Shown here: positions 1 through 8,435 of the stretch, in pieces
Position numbering within the stretch: the first letter of the stretch is position 1
How the letters are laid out: the number at the start of each line of letters is the position of its first letter
Assembly: GCA_900551105.1 (NCBI GenBank)
Contig: URUT01000013.1
Location: forward strand, 1 to 32,611
Source of the DNA: an uncultured Mycoplasmatota bacterium
Lineage (GTDB): Bacteria > Bacillota_I > Bacilli_A > RF39 > UBA660
Length of the DNA stretch: 32,611 bases
Direction: 5' to 3'
Translations under genes and position numbers: made by a program
Notes under the pieces: generated by a model
Databases searched by the model: none
What the model was told of the DNA's origin: nothing
The model's input: the letters and a program-made list of their open reading frames with translations, nothing else

Positions 1-119
1 ATGGAACTTTAACATTTACTATTGAGGTAGATAATCAAACTGAGAAAAGTTATACGGCCCCAGTTATTACAGATGTTTTGGATATAAATTTAGTAAGTTT
101 TGTAGCTGGTAGTACTTAA
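1..119 (+). CDS. 3' end of an unknown protein (partial)
   Basis: Frame 3 is open from the window edge to a TAA at 117-119 and encodes the last 38 residues of a protein whose start lies outside. The visible part alternates hydrophobic and polar residues (TLTFTIEVDN, SYTAPVITDV, NLVSFVAGST), which suggests a beta-rich C-terminus. I do not recognise the family. The gene converges on the adhesin remnant that runs in on the minus strand. Another reading is a chance open frame, but the amino-acid composition looks like real protein. Confidence 0.45.
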   Translation, partial: GTLTFTIEVDNQTEKSYTAPVITDVLDINLVSFVAGST

Positions 120-203
120 TTGAGTGGTTGTTGAACATCTTATTTCCTGTTTTTGATAAGGGATGATTATTTATAATTGCGTATAAATTCAATGCCGTGC
201 TTA

Positions 204-1743
204 TAGCCCTTGTATTGGCATTATTTCTTTGGTTTTAGGACAAATAACGGGATTTTTGCCGATAGCATTTAGTTCAAATTCAATTGTAGTATGTGTTGAT
301 AGTATTGTTAGCTTGCCATTATATTTGCTTCTTTTGTGATTATTGATATTTCTGTGCTTTCGGGCAGGGTATTTTCTAGATTTAGTGAATAATTGCCATT
401 TTCGTCTGCTAAGACTACTTCAGATTTTTCATTAATGATATTAACAGTGAACTATTAGGATTCGATACGCCGGTTAATTATGTCATTTGATCAGTTATAG
501 GGTTTATTAATAGAGGAAGTGTGCCAATACTGATTATTTTTTTATTAATTAAATTAAAGTTAGTCAGTGCTAGAAGCACGGATAATTTATTAGTAGTGAA
601 GCTTGTTTCAGTAATGGTTGTTTTAGAATTTGTAAATGTTCCTTTAATTTCGGATAATTTTGGAAGTTTGTACCAAGAGTATGTTGGCAATGTTTCTTTG
701 CTGATAGAATTTAGAAAATTTATTTTTGTATCAAATAGGTTTATTCTTGAAAAGTTAAAATTAAATTTTGTTGTACTATTTGTGTATATTGTGTTAGCTG
801 TGCTATTGGATAAGATAATTTTCTTAAGGTTATTTAAATTAAATTCTGATGCAGTAGTTAAAAAATCAATGTTGTAATTTGATGCGGTTATGCTTGGATA
901 TTCGTTAATAATTGTTAAAGATGCATTTTCATTTATTGTTAGAGAACCGTAGCTATACCGTATGGCGTAGGATCTGCGGTAGTTTGTATGATTAATGGTA
1001 AGATTTGCGTTTTCATCTATGATTATTTTGCCAGTTCCAAATGTGTCGTATGCTAGACCATTTTTTATTGTTACATTAAAATTAGCATTTTTGGCTACTG
1101 TAAATTTTAAGTTGGTTGGTCCGTAAAATAGTTCACGATTGGGACTATTAAACGTGGTGTTTGCGTTTTCTAGTATTGTAAGTGCTGGATTAGAATTTCT
1201 AAACCAAAAGGCAGAGTTTCCTTTTGAGTTGTGAATAATGGTAGTGTTATCACCGATTTCAATTTTGTTACATTCAGTTACTTCGCCACCATTTGTTAGG
1301 AATGTATTATTAATGGATATATTAGAATTGATAAATCTTGTAAGCCCAGTTGGGTGAGAGCTTATTTGAGGTCCGTTATAGGTTATGTTATTATATTCAG
1401 TTATAATATCTTTGTATGAAGCAGATTCTGGAACGTATATAATTCCGTAATAATTATTTCCAGTAGTGTTCATATTTTGAACTGTTACTTTTTGAATGAG
1501 CTCGTTAGAAGCTGTTATTGTGTCACTTGCATTTAGAGTGGTGCAGTCTTTAAATATATGTCTAATATCGTTATAAGTACCGTCTATAATTAAATTTGTT
1601 TTGGTTTGAGGTATTGTAATACCTGATGTCATTTCAATATTTGCATCTAGATAAATTAGATTTATAGTGTTATTTGTTTCAATTGTGCTTTTTAATTCAG
1701 CAAATGTTGATATAGCAACAGTCTCATCATTTAAGATTGTCAT
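204..1743 (-). pseudogene. decayed beta-helix surface adhesin with Ig-like domain
   Basis: The intact 5' part (1743 down to 478, 421 residues) starts with ATG behind AAGGAG and is rich in Asn, Thr and Ile. It has repeated short strands of the type LTINENASLTI and KIIIDENANLTI, typical of pectate-lyase-like right-handed beta-helix adhesive domains. The in-frame TAA at 478-480 is followed, in the same frame, by LTGVSNPNS. After a frameshift near 449 the text continues as TVNIINEKSEVVLADENG and NYSLNLENTLPESTEI (448-311). This is the pattern of a bacterial Ig-like Big_6 domain (VTGxxxPxxxVxI...ADxxGxYSLxL). A second frameshift near 313 gives a further 37 residues to a stop at 201-203. So one nonsense codon and two frameshifts have broken the 3' half. 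No signal peptide is visible at the N-terminus, which is odd for an adhesin. A truncated protein could still be made. Confidence 0.6.
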
Positions 1744-1846
1744 TATATAATCTCCTTTTATAAAAGTTTATAGGATTTAAGCGGATTATATATGTAAATT
1801 AGGCACTCAATGTATTATTTTGAATAAAATAAACTAGGTGATAAGT

Positions 1847-2112
1847 ATGGCTTTAAAAGGTGTTGTTTTAGACAGTGGGCATGGAGGTAGCGATCAAGGC
1901 TCTTCAGGTAATGGTATTATCGAAAAAGATTTAACTTTAAAAATTAGTCAATATATGTACGATAGGTTTAAGGATTTAGGTGTTCCTGTAAAAATGACTA
2001 GGGACAGTGATGTGGATTTACAACCGAATGATAGACCAGGCGTTGTTCTTGATCAATTTGGGAATGGGAAAGACGTAGTTGTTATATCTAATCATATAAA
2101 TGCAGGAGGTGG
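1847..2112 (+). pseudogene. LysM amidase (endolysin-like), piece 1 of 3
   Basis: Encodes the first 88 codons and two bases of codon 89 of an Amidase_3 N-acetylmuramoyl-L-alanine amidase, which cleaves the MurNAc-L-Ala bond of peptidoglycan. Zinc ligands are visible: His12 in DSGHGG, Glu26 in GIIEKD and His83 in SNHINA. The start is ATG 1847 behind AGGTG at 1836-1840; the GTG at 1838 overlaps that site and is unlikely. There is no signal peptide, as in many phage endolysins. The sequence leaves the family after AGGG and reads SHCVTNV to a stop at 2138-2140, because insertion 1 begins here. The remaining pieces are at 13518-14027 and 17662-18085. The three add up to 266+510+424 = 1200 nt, an uninterrupted 399-residue protein. 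Confidence 0.9.
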
Positions 2113-2130
2113 CGATAGTCATTGTGTAAC
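2107..2130 (+). repeat. attL of insertion 1
   Basis: The host sequence ends in AGGTGG (2107-2112), which recurs at the right end (13512-13517). It is followed at once by the element arm cgatagtcattgtgtaac (2113-2130). That arm matches the reverse complement of the right-end arm (13492-13509) at 17 of 18 positions. If the two ends are joined, the arms flank an 8-bp spacer gcAGGTGG centred on GG, the geometry of a serine-integrase attP site. The GG core dinucleotide is an inference from this symmetry. Confidence 0.8.
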
Positions 2131-2182
2131 GAATGTATAACAATTAAAGCCAAATAAATTTAGAAAGAAATAGAGAACTGTT

Positions 2183-2533
2183 ATGAATATTAGTTACACT
2201 AAGAAAGGTGATTATTTATTACCAGATTTAATATTAGAAGATAATAAACAATATAATATAGGAAAATATGGATTATTAAGATTAAATTATATTAAGAAAG
2301 AAAAGTTAGGATTATACTTTGATTTACTTGCTAGTGATAAATTAAATGAATATCTTTATAATTTAGACACTACTGTTATGGAGAGTGTGCAGAAGTTAAT
2401 TGAAGAATGTGCTGAAAAAGAAAATATAAATGAAGAATTAAAACAAAATAATCAAATGCTTTGGGTAAGTAAAATGAATAATATAAAAAATATAGTAGAA
2501 GAGATGATTCTAAAGGAGTATATCTATGTATGA
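2183..2533 (+). CDS. tnpV: transposon-encoded protein TnpV
   Basis: A 116-residue protein with the hallmarks of the TnpV family of Clostridia Tn4451-type and related elements: N-terminal YTKKGDYLLPDL, then IGKYGLLRLNYIK, and a C-terminal region with LKQNNQMLWVSKMNNI followed by a helix ending in EEMILKEYIYV. The biochemical role of TnpV is not established. It is a marker gene of serine-recombinase mobile elements. Its length is normal for the family. The start is the ATG at 2183, 53 bp inside attL, with only a weak AGAGA upstream. It ends in TGA, overlapping the next gene by 8 nt. Confidence 0.85.
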   Translation: MNISYTKKGDYLLPDLILEDNKQYNIGKYGLLRLNYIKKEKLGLYFDLLASDKLNEYLYNLDTTVMESVQKLIEECAEKENINEELKQNNQMLWVSKMNNIKNIVEEMILKEYIYV

Positions 2534-2825
2534 TATAACTGATGAAGAATTTGAAGAAATATATTTACCAGTATGTATTAATTATGATAATTATCTAAAA
2601 GAATTTGTAATACCTGATGTAATAGCTTTTTATATAGCAGATAATTTTTATAAAAAAATACTTTCTAAAGCCCCACTTTATAACCATATTAATTCAGCAA
2701 TAGATATATTTAATGTAAGATGTGATATAGATAAACTAATACCATCTATGAAGAAGATATTAAGAATTAAATATAATTTAAGAATAGTAAAAGATAATCC
2801 ATTGATATTAAAGAAATTTTATTAA
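2526..2825 (+). CDS. hypothetical acidic protein, co-translated with tnpV
   Basis: Encodes 99 residues from an ATG behind AAAGGAG (2512-2518). The reading frame starts inside the last codons of tnpV, so the two are translationally linked. The N-terminal third is acidic (DITDEEFEEIYLP) and the C-terminal third is basic and probably helical (SMKKILRIKYNL). No family is recognised and no membrane segment is seen. A strong terminator follows within 6 bp, so tnpV and this gene make up a two-gene unit at the element's left end. Confidence 0.65.
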   Translation: MYDITDEEFEEIYLPVCINYDNYLKEFVIPDVIAFYIADNFYKKILSKAPLYNHINSAIDIFNVRCDIDKLIPSMKKILRIKYNLRIVKDNPLILKKFY

Positions 2826-2830
2826 AAATA

Positions 2831-2866
2831 AAACACTATTTAACATTTATTTGTTAAATAGTGTTT
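2831..2866. terminator. bidirectional terminator
   Basis: A long AT-rich stem, AAACACTATTTAACA paired with TGTTAAATAGTGTTT around a short loop, with T on the + side and A on the - side. It ends the tnpV unit on the + strand and can also end the small minus-strand ORF that stops at 2895. Confidence 0.8.
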
Positions 2867-2894
2867 TTATGTTATTACAAACATATTTACCTTC

Positions 2895-3062
2895 CTATCT
2901 AATATTAAATACTTGTTTTACGTAACTTTTAGCTAGTTCATTACGAATAGTGTCATACAATACTTGATTAGGATTTACTTTTCTTTGAGATATTAAAATC
3001 ATGTTGTTATATAATTTACATCTGTCAATCATATCCCAATAGTTCATTATTTGATATACCAT
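2895..3062 (-). CDS. small hypothetical protein (55 aa), minus strand
   Basis: On the minus strand an ATG at 3062 is preceded by GGAAGGAGG, one of the best ribosome binding sites in the window. It opens a 55-residue frame (MVYQIMNYWDMIDRCKLYNN at the start, YVKQVFNIR at the end) that runs to TAG and then the shared terminator. Upstream is an extended -10 (TGGTATAAT in minus-strand sense, around 3118-3126). The protein is probably helical and has no recognised family. It is the only minus-strand gene in insertion 1 and would be convergent with the tnpV unit. Confidence 0.5.
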   Translation of the reverse strand: MVYQIMNYWDMIDRCKLYNNMILISQRKVNPNQVLYDTIRNELAKSYVKQVFNIR

Positions 3063-3233
3063 ATTTTTCCTCCTTCCATATAAATAATTGTACCAATATT
3101 CTTGTACTTATAGAAATTATACCATCAACTATGGAATGAGTCAAAATGCTATTTAGGAGTTCTGTTATTGTCTAGCCAGCACTGAATTTGTACTCCCGCA
3201 CGAAATTCTTTTGTGGGAAATATCCCAAAACCC

Positions 3234-3262
3234 TTAAAAAAATAATCATATTGTGATATAAT
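3234..3262 (+). promoter_or_regulatory. promoter of the restriction-modification operon
   Basis: An extended -10, TGATATAAT (TATAAT at 3257-3262), lies 39 bp before the methylase ATG. The -35 is poor (TTAAAA at 3234-3239, 17-bp spacing). A small hairpin TGGGA...TCCCA (3214-3227) sits just upstream and could be an operator. In the rest of 3063-3300 I see nothing. Confidence 0.5.
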
Positions 3263-3300
3263 TGCTTTGATGATAACTTAGTAGTTGGGAGGTAGTAAAG

Positions 3301-4449
3301 ATGGCTTACGTAAAGTCTTTTATTAAATGGGCTGGTGGAAAAGAAAAGGAGTTGCCAATTATATTATCTAATTTACCTGACAAATTTGAAAGATACATAG
3401 AACCATTTGTTGGTGGAGGTTCGGTATATTTAAATATAAATTGTGATAAGAGTATTATAAATGATAAATCAGATGAATTAATACTTTTATATAACATGAT
3501 AAAAAATAATAATCAGAAATTTATCAAAAAATTAAAAGAAATAAATAAAAATTGGATTTTACTTGAAAAAATTATTGAGAATAATCCAAAGGAACTTTTA
3601 TCGTTATATAAAAATTATTCAAAACAAGTTAATAAGGAAAAAATTAACAAACGAATAAAAGTTAATTATAGTGATAAAATTTATGAATTTGTATTGGAAC
3701 ATTCTGAGGAATTCAATGGATTGCTATCAGAACACTTTAATATCAAAATAGATAATTTTTTATCTGAAGTAAAAAAGAATTTATTATCTAAGATAGAAAG
3801 AATGAGAAAAATAGAATTAAATCGCGGAAAAATGTCTGATCAAAACATTTTAGAAAATTTGGAATGTGCATTTAAAAGTGCATATTATATGCATTTTAGA
3901 TATTTATATAATAATAGATTAGAATTAGAGATAGAAGATGAATTTTATTGTGCAATATTTTATTTTATAAGGGAATATTGTTATGCATCAATGTTTAGAT
4001 ATAATGCTAATGGTAAATTTAATGTTCCTTATGGTGGAATAAGTTATAATAGAAAAGATTTTGATAAGAAAATAAATAATCTTAATTCTTCTAAATTAAA
4101 AAGTTATATGAAAACTACTGATATATTTAATTTAGATTTTGAAGATTTTTGTAAAAAGATAAAATTAACGAGTAAAGATTTTATATTTTTAGATCCACCT
4201 TATGATACTGAATTTTCAACATATGCTAAAAATGAATTTGGTAAAAATGATCAAATACGATTGGCTAATTTTTTAAAAAATACGAAAGCAAAATTTATGC
4301 TAATTATAAAAAATACAGATTTTATTTATAATCTGTATAATGTTAAAGGATTATATATCAAATCGTTTGATAAAAAATATTTAGTTAGTATAAAGAATAG
4401 AAATGATAAAAATGTTGAACATTTGATAATAACAAATTATGAGATTTAG
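3301..4449 (+). CDS. dam: DNA adenine-N6 methyltransferase (D12 class, Dam family)
   Basis: Encodes a 382-residue SAM-dependent N6-adenine methyltransferase of the D12 class (Dam, M.DpnII and M.EcoRV type). The N-terminal FIKWAGGKEKELP is the family opening motif. Motif I is EPFVGGGSVYLN (E34-N45) and the catalytic motif IV is DPPY (D298-Y301). At 382 residues it is longer than Dam (about 280). The extra 100 or so residues lie between these motifs, in the target-recognition region, and are lysine-rich and helical. The start is ATG 3301 behind GGGAGG. It heads a tight three-gene operon (11-nt and 9-nt gaps) with two nuclease genes, so its probable job is host protection. The target sequence cannot be deduced. 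Confidence 0.9.
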   Translation: MAYVKSFIKWAGGKEKELPIILSNLPDKFERYIEPFVGGGSVYLNINCDKSIINDKSDELILLYNMIKNNNQKFIKKLKEINKNWILLEKIIENNPKELLSLYKNYSKQVNKEKINKRIKVNYSDKIYEFVLEHSEEFNGLLSEHFNIKIDNFLSEVKKNLLSKIERMRKIELNRGKMSDQNILENLECAFKSAYYMHFRYLYNNRLELEIEDEFYCAIFYFIREYCYASMFRYNANGKFNVPYGGISYNRKDFDKKINNLNSSKLKSYMKTTDIFNLDFEDFCKKIKLTSKDFIFLDPPYDTEFSTYAKNEFGKNDQIRLANFLKNTKAKFMLIIKNTDFIYNLYNVKGLYIKSFDKKYLVSIKNRNDKNVEHLIITNYEI

Positions 4450-4460
4450 GGAGGTTTGTA

Positions 4461-5273
4461 ATGGATAAAATAAAGGAACAAAAAATTAGAGAAAAAGTTA
4501 GAGATAATATTAAAGATTTTGTAGATAAGTTTGAAAAAAGATATATGAAGGAATTAACTGATCCAACTGGTGTGATAAATGCAAAGAAAAATAATGCCTT
4601 TGTTTCAGAATTGGGGAATGAATTTATGTTTTATTCTGCATTTTGTAGGTCATTTGATTCGAGCTTTGGGAAAATATTAGAAAAATTATCTAATGATATT
4701 GCAGATATTTCTTATGAGGTTGTTTTAGAAGATATATCATCTTATTTACTTCCTGAACAAATTCAAAGAAAGTCAAATATCATGAATGAATATGATAAAC
4801 ATGTAAAACCTAGAGTTCAAGATTATACTAATTTGCAAGCGTATAAACCAGAAAACATAGATAGTTTTAAGAAAAAGCATGTTACTGATAATCATTTTTA
4901 TAATCCAGAAACAAAAGAACATTTTATTATAGAATTAAAAGCTGGTGGAGATTTAGACATCAAAAAAGCCAAAAGTGAAAAAGAAGCATTGCTTGATGAA
5001 TATTTTATATTAAAAAATGCACTATTGGATGATGAAGAAACCGTTAAGATTTATTTGGCAACAGCATACAACATGTATGGGGAAGATAATGAATGGAGAC
5101 AAGAACGTGTTAAACAATATTTTAGTGACGATGAACTTCTAATTGGAAAACAATATTGGAATTTTGTATGTGATGATGAGGAAGGGTATAATATAATAAT
5201 TGATGAATATAAAATGTGCTCACGATATATTTTAGATGCACTTGAAAGAATAAGAAAGGCTTATTTTAATTAG
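4461..5273 (+). CDS. type II restriction endonuclease, TdeIII-like
   Basis: Encodes 270 residues that resemble the TdeIII family of type II endonucleases. The N-terminal block has FVSELGNEFMFYSAFCRSFD followed by SSFG, matching the family's aromatic and serine pattern. A PD-(D/E)XK core follows, with HFYNPETKEHFIIELKAGGD (E158-L159-K160 as the catalytic ExK). The C-terminal block LLIGKQYWNFV resembles the family's LLVGxxFWNFL motif. The start is ATG 4461 with GGGAGG upstream. It lies directly after the methylase and is the likely cognate nuclease. The family assignment comes from remembered motifs; that it is a PD-(D/E)XK nuclease is surer than the subfamily. Confidence 0.7.
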   Translation: MDKIKEQKIREKVRDNIKDFVDKFEKRYMKELTDPTGVINAKKNNAFVSELGNEFMFYSAFCRSFDSSFGKILEKLSNDIADISYEVVLEDISSYLLPEQIQRKSNIMNEYDKHVKPRVQDYTNLQAYKPENIDSFKKKHVTDNHFYNPETKEHFIIELKAGGDLDIKKAKSEKEALLDEYFILKNALLDDEETVKIYLATAYNMYGEDNEWRQERVKQYFSDDELLIGKQYWNFVCDDEEGYNIIIDEYKMCSRYILDALERIRKAYFN

Positions 5274-5282
5274 AGGTTTAAT

Positions 5283-6065
5283 ATGAGTGATGAAGAATTA
5301 AGAGAGCAATTTATTAAATATTTTGATGATGATAAATATAAATTCGAAAATTTTTGTAAGATATTTTTAAAATGGTTAGATTTTGATGATATCCAAGTAA
5401 CTCAACGTCGTGGTGATGGTGGAATAGATTTAAAATGTAATAAAAAAGAAATTGAACAGTTGAATTTGAATACTATTGAGTATGCTGTTCAAGCAAAATG
5501 TTATGCAATTAATAATAAAGTAGGACCTAGAGATATAAGAGATTTTCGTGGCTCCAAGACTGATATGTCAGTAAGGAAAATATTTATTACAACTAGTGAT
5601 TATACAAAAGGTGCTATAGAAGAAGCTTATGATACTAATCAACCTGTGACTTTAATAAACGGAAGTCAATTAATTGATTTTTGCAAGTCTCATGGTGATA
5701 TGATGTTTGATATAAAATATTATTTTAATATTGATAAATTAAATGATTTATTTTTAGATGAAGAGAATGATATTAATAAGGATGATATTAAAACAATTGA
5801 GAGAAGAATCACTAAAAACGATGTAAGAGCAAGAATATTAAGAATTCCAAGTGAATATAAGAACTTAATACAGTCTAAATCAAAATATAAAATATCTATA
5901 AATGGTGAGACATATAAGGATTACAATATTAGTTCTGATAAATCTTATTTTGGTGGTGTGACTAAGCATTATAAAGATTTCATATCTAATGTTGATTTTG
6001 AAGAAGGACAATCAATATGGAACTATGATGAAAAAAATGATGTATTTAACGTAATTATAAAATAA
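5283..6065 (+). CDS. Mrr-type restriction endonuclease
   Basis: Encodes a 260-residue protein with an N-terminal Mrr catalytic domain (residues 1-150): FENFCKIFLKWL, then GDGGIDLKC (D49) and VQAKCY (Q70-A71-K72), the D...QxK core of Mrr-family PD-(D/E)XK nucleases, followed by IFITTSDYTKGAIEEA and VTLINGSQL. Members cut methylated DNA (type IV) or act in type II systems. The C-terminal 100 residues (YKISINGETYKDYN onward) match no domain I know and may read the target. The gene is 9 nt after the TdeIII-like gene with AGAGG before its ATG. Two nucleases with one methylase is unusual; this one may act on modified invader DNA while the other acts on unmodified DNA. Confidence 0.8.
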   Translation: MSDEELREQFIKYFDDDKYKFENFCKIFLKWLDFDDIQVTQRRGDGGIDLKCNKKEIEQLNLNTIEYAVQAKCYAINNKVGPRDIRDFRGSKTDMSVRKIFITTSDYTKGAIEEAYDTNQPVTLINGSQLIDFCKSHGDMMFDIKYYFNIDKLNDLFLDEENDINKDDIKTIERRITKNDVRARILRIPSEYKNLIQSKSKYKISINGETYKDYNISSDKSYFGGVTKHYKDFISNVDFEEGQSIWNYDEKNDVFNVIIK

Positions 6066-6073
6066 GTATTGTT

Positions 6074-6125
6074 AAAGCGCTAGTACAGGCTTAAAGATAT
6101 TTAAGTTTTTTGTATTGCGCTTTTT
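6074..6125 (+). terminator. terminator of the restriction-modification operon
   Basis: AAAGCGC (6074-6080) pairs with GCGCTTT (6117-6123), extended by AGTACA with TGTATT (one G-T pair, one bulged T). An inner hairpin CTTAAA/TTTAAG is present and a short T run ends the structure. It separates the three restriction genes from the ATPase gene, so read-through would be needed to express the latter from the same promoter. Confidence 0.7.
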
Positions 6126-6145
6126 ATGTAGTGGGAGGTAATTAT

Positions 6146-8275
6146 ATGCAGTTAGAATTTTTAAAACTAAAGAAGGAAAATATTTTTTGTGAAGATTTTA
6201 TTGATATGAATAAAAATAATATAATTGATTTTACTAATACAAACATCAATGTTTTATATGCTCCTAATGGTGTTGGTAAAAGTAGTTTTTGTAAAGTTTT
6301 AGATAATCAAGGAGAATTTATAATTAACTATGATGGAAATCAATATTCAACTAATAATTGTAATTTGTTTCATATTATAAATGATCAGAATAGTAGAAAT
6401 ATTATTAAGGGAAAAGCACAAGACTTTTTATTAGGTGATAATATAGCTAGAGAATATGAACTTAAAGAATGGATTGATGATAAATTTGATGACATTTATA
6501 AAGATTTAAGATTATCATTAAAAAATAATATGAATTTGTCTAAAATTTCAGATAATAAATTTTCATGGATAGATCATTCATTACATAATATTCTGAAAAA
6601 GATTGTAAATGTTAGAGCAAAATCAACAGATATTAATCTAGATGATTATATACATCTTATTCAAAAATTGAAAGAAGAAAAACTGGATGAACATAATGCT
6701 GATAAATTTAAGTATGTCATTTCTGATGAAAATTTTGAAATTATTAATAGAATAGTGAGAATTTCTAATATTAAGGAATCAAACGATTTTTCCAAAATCG
6801 AACAATATGATGATGCTATTATTATATTAAATAAATATAATGAATTAAGTAATTGTATAGTTTGTGATAATGACAATATTAATTCAAAAGAATTACTGGA
6901 AAAGAAGAATATTAAAAAAGCAGAAATAATTAATAATCTTGACGATGATACTAAAAATATATTAATTGAAATTATAAATAGAATTGGTGAAACTGATCCT
7001 TTTAATATAAAAAATACTTTGACTCGTGCAATATCATCTGGAAGTATAGATATTGTTTCAAATCTTATAAAAGAGATTGAAATGTATATTAATATTTATA
7101 AATCTTTAATAAACAATTTATTATCTTCTTCACTTTCAAAAGAATTTGTTGATAAATATACAGAATATAAAGAAATGTTGACTAAAGAATTAAATATTAC
7201 TGATGAGGACTTAATGTTTATTGAAGAATTTATAGAAAAAAATATCAATAAAAGCATAAAATTACAAAGAGCAGATAATAGAATTGTTATTACTTTAGAT
7301 TCTGAAGATTTAATTGGAGTAGCGCGTGAAAATTTAAAATTGAGTTCTGGTGAACAAAATTTTATTTCATTAACATTTGAACTTTTGAAAGCAAAAAATG
7401 TTGAAAATGAAATAATAGTTATAGATGATCCAATCTCAAGTTTTGACTCTATTTTTAAAAATAAATTGGTATATGCAATAGTAAAGTTTTTAATAAAAAA
7501 GAAAGTAATTATTTTAACTCACAATGTTGATTTAATAAGATTAATAGAATATCAAAATAATAATAATTTCAACATTTATTTATTTAATAATTTTGATGGA
7601 CAAGAGAATGGATTTATTGAAGTTAATCACAATGAAAAAATGCTTTTAATTTCAATACCTGATTTTCTCGATTTTATTCGTTCAAATAAAATTATTGAAT
7701 TTGTAAAAGATGAAAAATTATATATTTATTCATTAATTCCATTTATGAGAGGATATGTTAAATATATAGGCAATCAAGTAATAAAAAATCAATTAACAAA
7801 ATTAATGCATGGATATGAAACAGAACATGTTGATTTAGGACAAATATATTATTCATTATTTAATAATAATTTGAGTAATAATTATACTATAAATATTAGT
7901 GATATATTAAGTTTAGATATTTGTAATCTAAATGAGATTATTGACAAAAACGAATATCCAATTTTGAATAAAGTTTTATGCAATAATCTTACATATTTGT
8001 ATTTAAGATTGAAAACTGAAAAAATATTAGTTGATAAATTTAGTATTAATACCACTAAATATGATCAACTTTCAAGTATAATTTTCCAATCATTTAAAGA
8101 AGAAACAATTGAAAATAGTAGGATGAGAATATTTTTCTATTCAAAAAAAACATTGCTTAACGAGTTTAATCACTTCGAAGGAAATATAAATATTTTTCAG
8201 CCTGCTATAGATATATCTGAGAATATTTTAATCAAAGAGAGAAATGAAATTTTAGATAAATTAAATAATTTATAA
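6146..8275 (+). CDS. RloC/PrrC-like ABC ATPase, candidate anticodon nuclease
   Basis: Encodes a 709-residue AAA_13-type ABC ATPase. The start is ATG 6146 behind GGGAGG; the in-frame TTG at 6110 lies in the terminator. Motifs in order: Walker A PNGVGKSS (40-47); a helical middle part with a CIVC pair at 237-240, like a zinc hook; ABC signature LSSGEQ (399-404); Walker B IVIDDP with D427-D428; and the H-loop LTHNVD. The C-terminal 200 residues contain RLKTE (R621, E625) and NHFEG (H676). The R-x3-E...H order recalls the catalytic triad of the PrrC/RloC tRNA anticodon nucleases, although the spacing to His (55) is longer than in PrrC (36). PrrC and RloC genes sit beside restriction systems and act when restriction fails, which fits this position. 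ATPase: sure. Nuclease: inferred. Confidence 0.75.
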   Translation: MQLEFLKLKKENIFCEDFIDMNKNNIIDFTNTNINVLYAPNGVGKSSFCKVLDNQGEFIINYDGNQYSTNNCNLFHIINDQNSRNIIKGKAQDFLLGDNIAREYELKEWIDDKFDDIYKDLRLSLKNNMNLSKISDNKFSWIDHSLHNILKKIVNVRAKSTDINLDDYIHLIQKLKEEKLDEHNADKFKYVISDENFEIINRIVRISNIKESNDFSKIEQYDDAIIILNKYNELSNCIVCDNDNINSKELLEKKNIKKAEIINNLDDDTKNILIEIINRIGETDPFNIKNTLTRAISSGSIDIVSNLIKEIEMYINIYKSLINNLLSSSLSKEFVDKYTEYKEMLTKELNITDEDLMFIEEFIEKNINKSIKLQRADNRIVITLDSEDLIGVARENLKLSSGEQNFISLTFELLKAKNVENEIIVIDDPISSFDSIFKNKLVYAIVKFLIKKKVIILTHNVDLIRLIEYQNNNNFNIYLFNNFDGQENGFIEVNHNEKMLLISIPDFLDFIRSNKIIEFVKDEKLYIYSLIPFMRGYVKYIGNQVIKNQLTKLMHGYETEHVDLGQIYYSLFNNNLSNNYTINISDILSLDICNLNEIIDKNEYPILNKVLCNNLTYLYLRLKTEKILVDKFSINTTKYDQLSSIIFQSFKEETIENSRMRIFFYSKKTLLNEFNHFEGNINIFQPAIDISENILIKERNEILDKLNNL

Positions 8276-8288
8276 TTAGGTTTTATGG

Positions 8289-8312
8289 GAGTACAGTTTG
8301 TACTCTTTTTTT
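8289..8312 (+). terminator. Rho-independent terminator
   Basis: A perfect 7-bp stem, GAGTACA/TGTACTC, with a GTT loop followed by seven T. It lies 14 bp after the stop of the ATPase gene. Confidence 0.9.
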
Positions 8313-8379
8313 CTTTTTTGTACAATATCATTTTATTTTTATTTGATGTAAGATGAAAACACCTAGGAAAAGTAGTATG

Positions 8380-8395
8380 TAAAAGTGCACTTTTA
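8380..8395. promoter_or_regulatory. 16-bp perfect palindrome, possible operator
   Basis: TAAAAGTGCACTTTTA is a perfect palindrome about 40 bp upstream of the HTH gene, in a 150-bp gene-free stretch. Its position suggests a binding site for the HTH protein or another element-encoded regulator. There is no direct evidence for this. Confidence 0.4.
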
Positions 8396-8435
8396 TAAAG
8401 ATATATTTTATGTATGATTCTATAGAGTGGATACT

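Noticed and set aside
521..877. A + strand gene inside the adhesin region
   Set aside because: It is the complement of the low-complexity beta-helix sequence; no ribosome binding site and no recognisable protein.
6110..6145. TTG start giving a longer ATPase
   Set aside because: It lies in the terminator hairpin and has no ribosome binding site; ATG 6146 follows GGGAGG.
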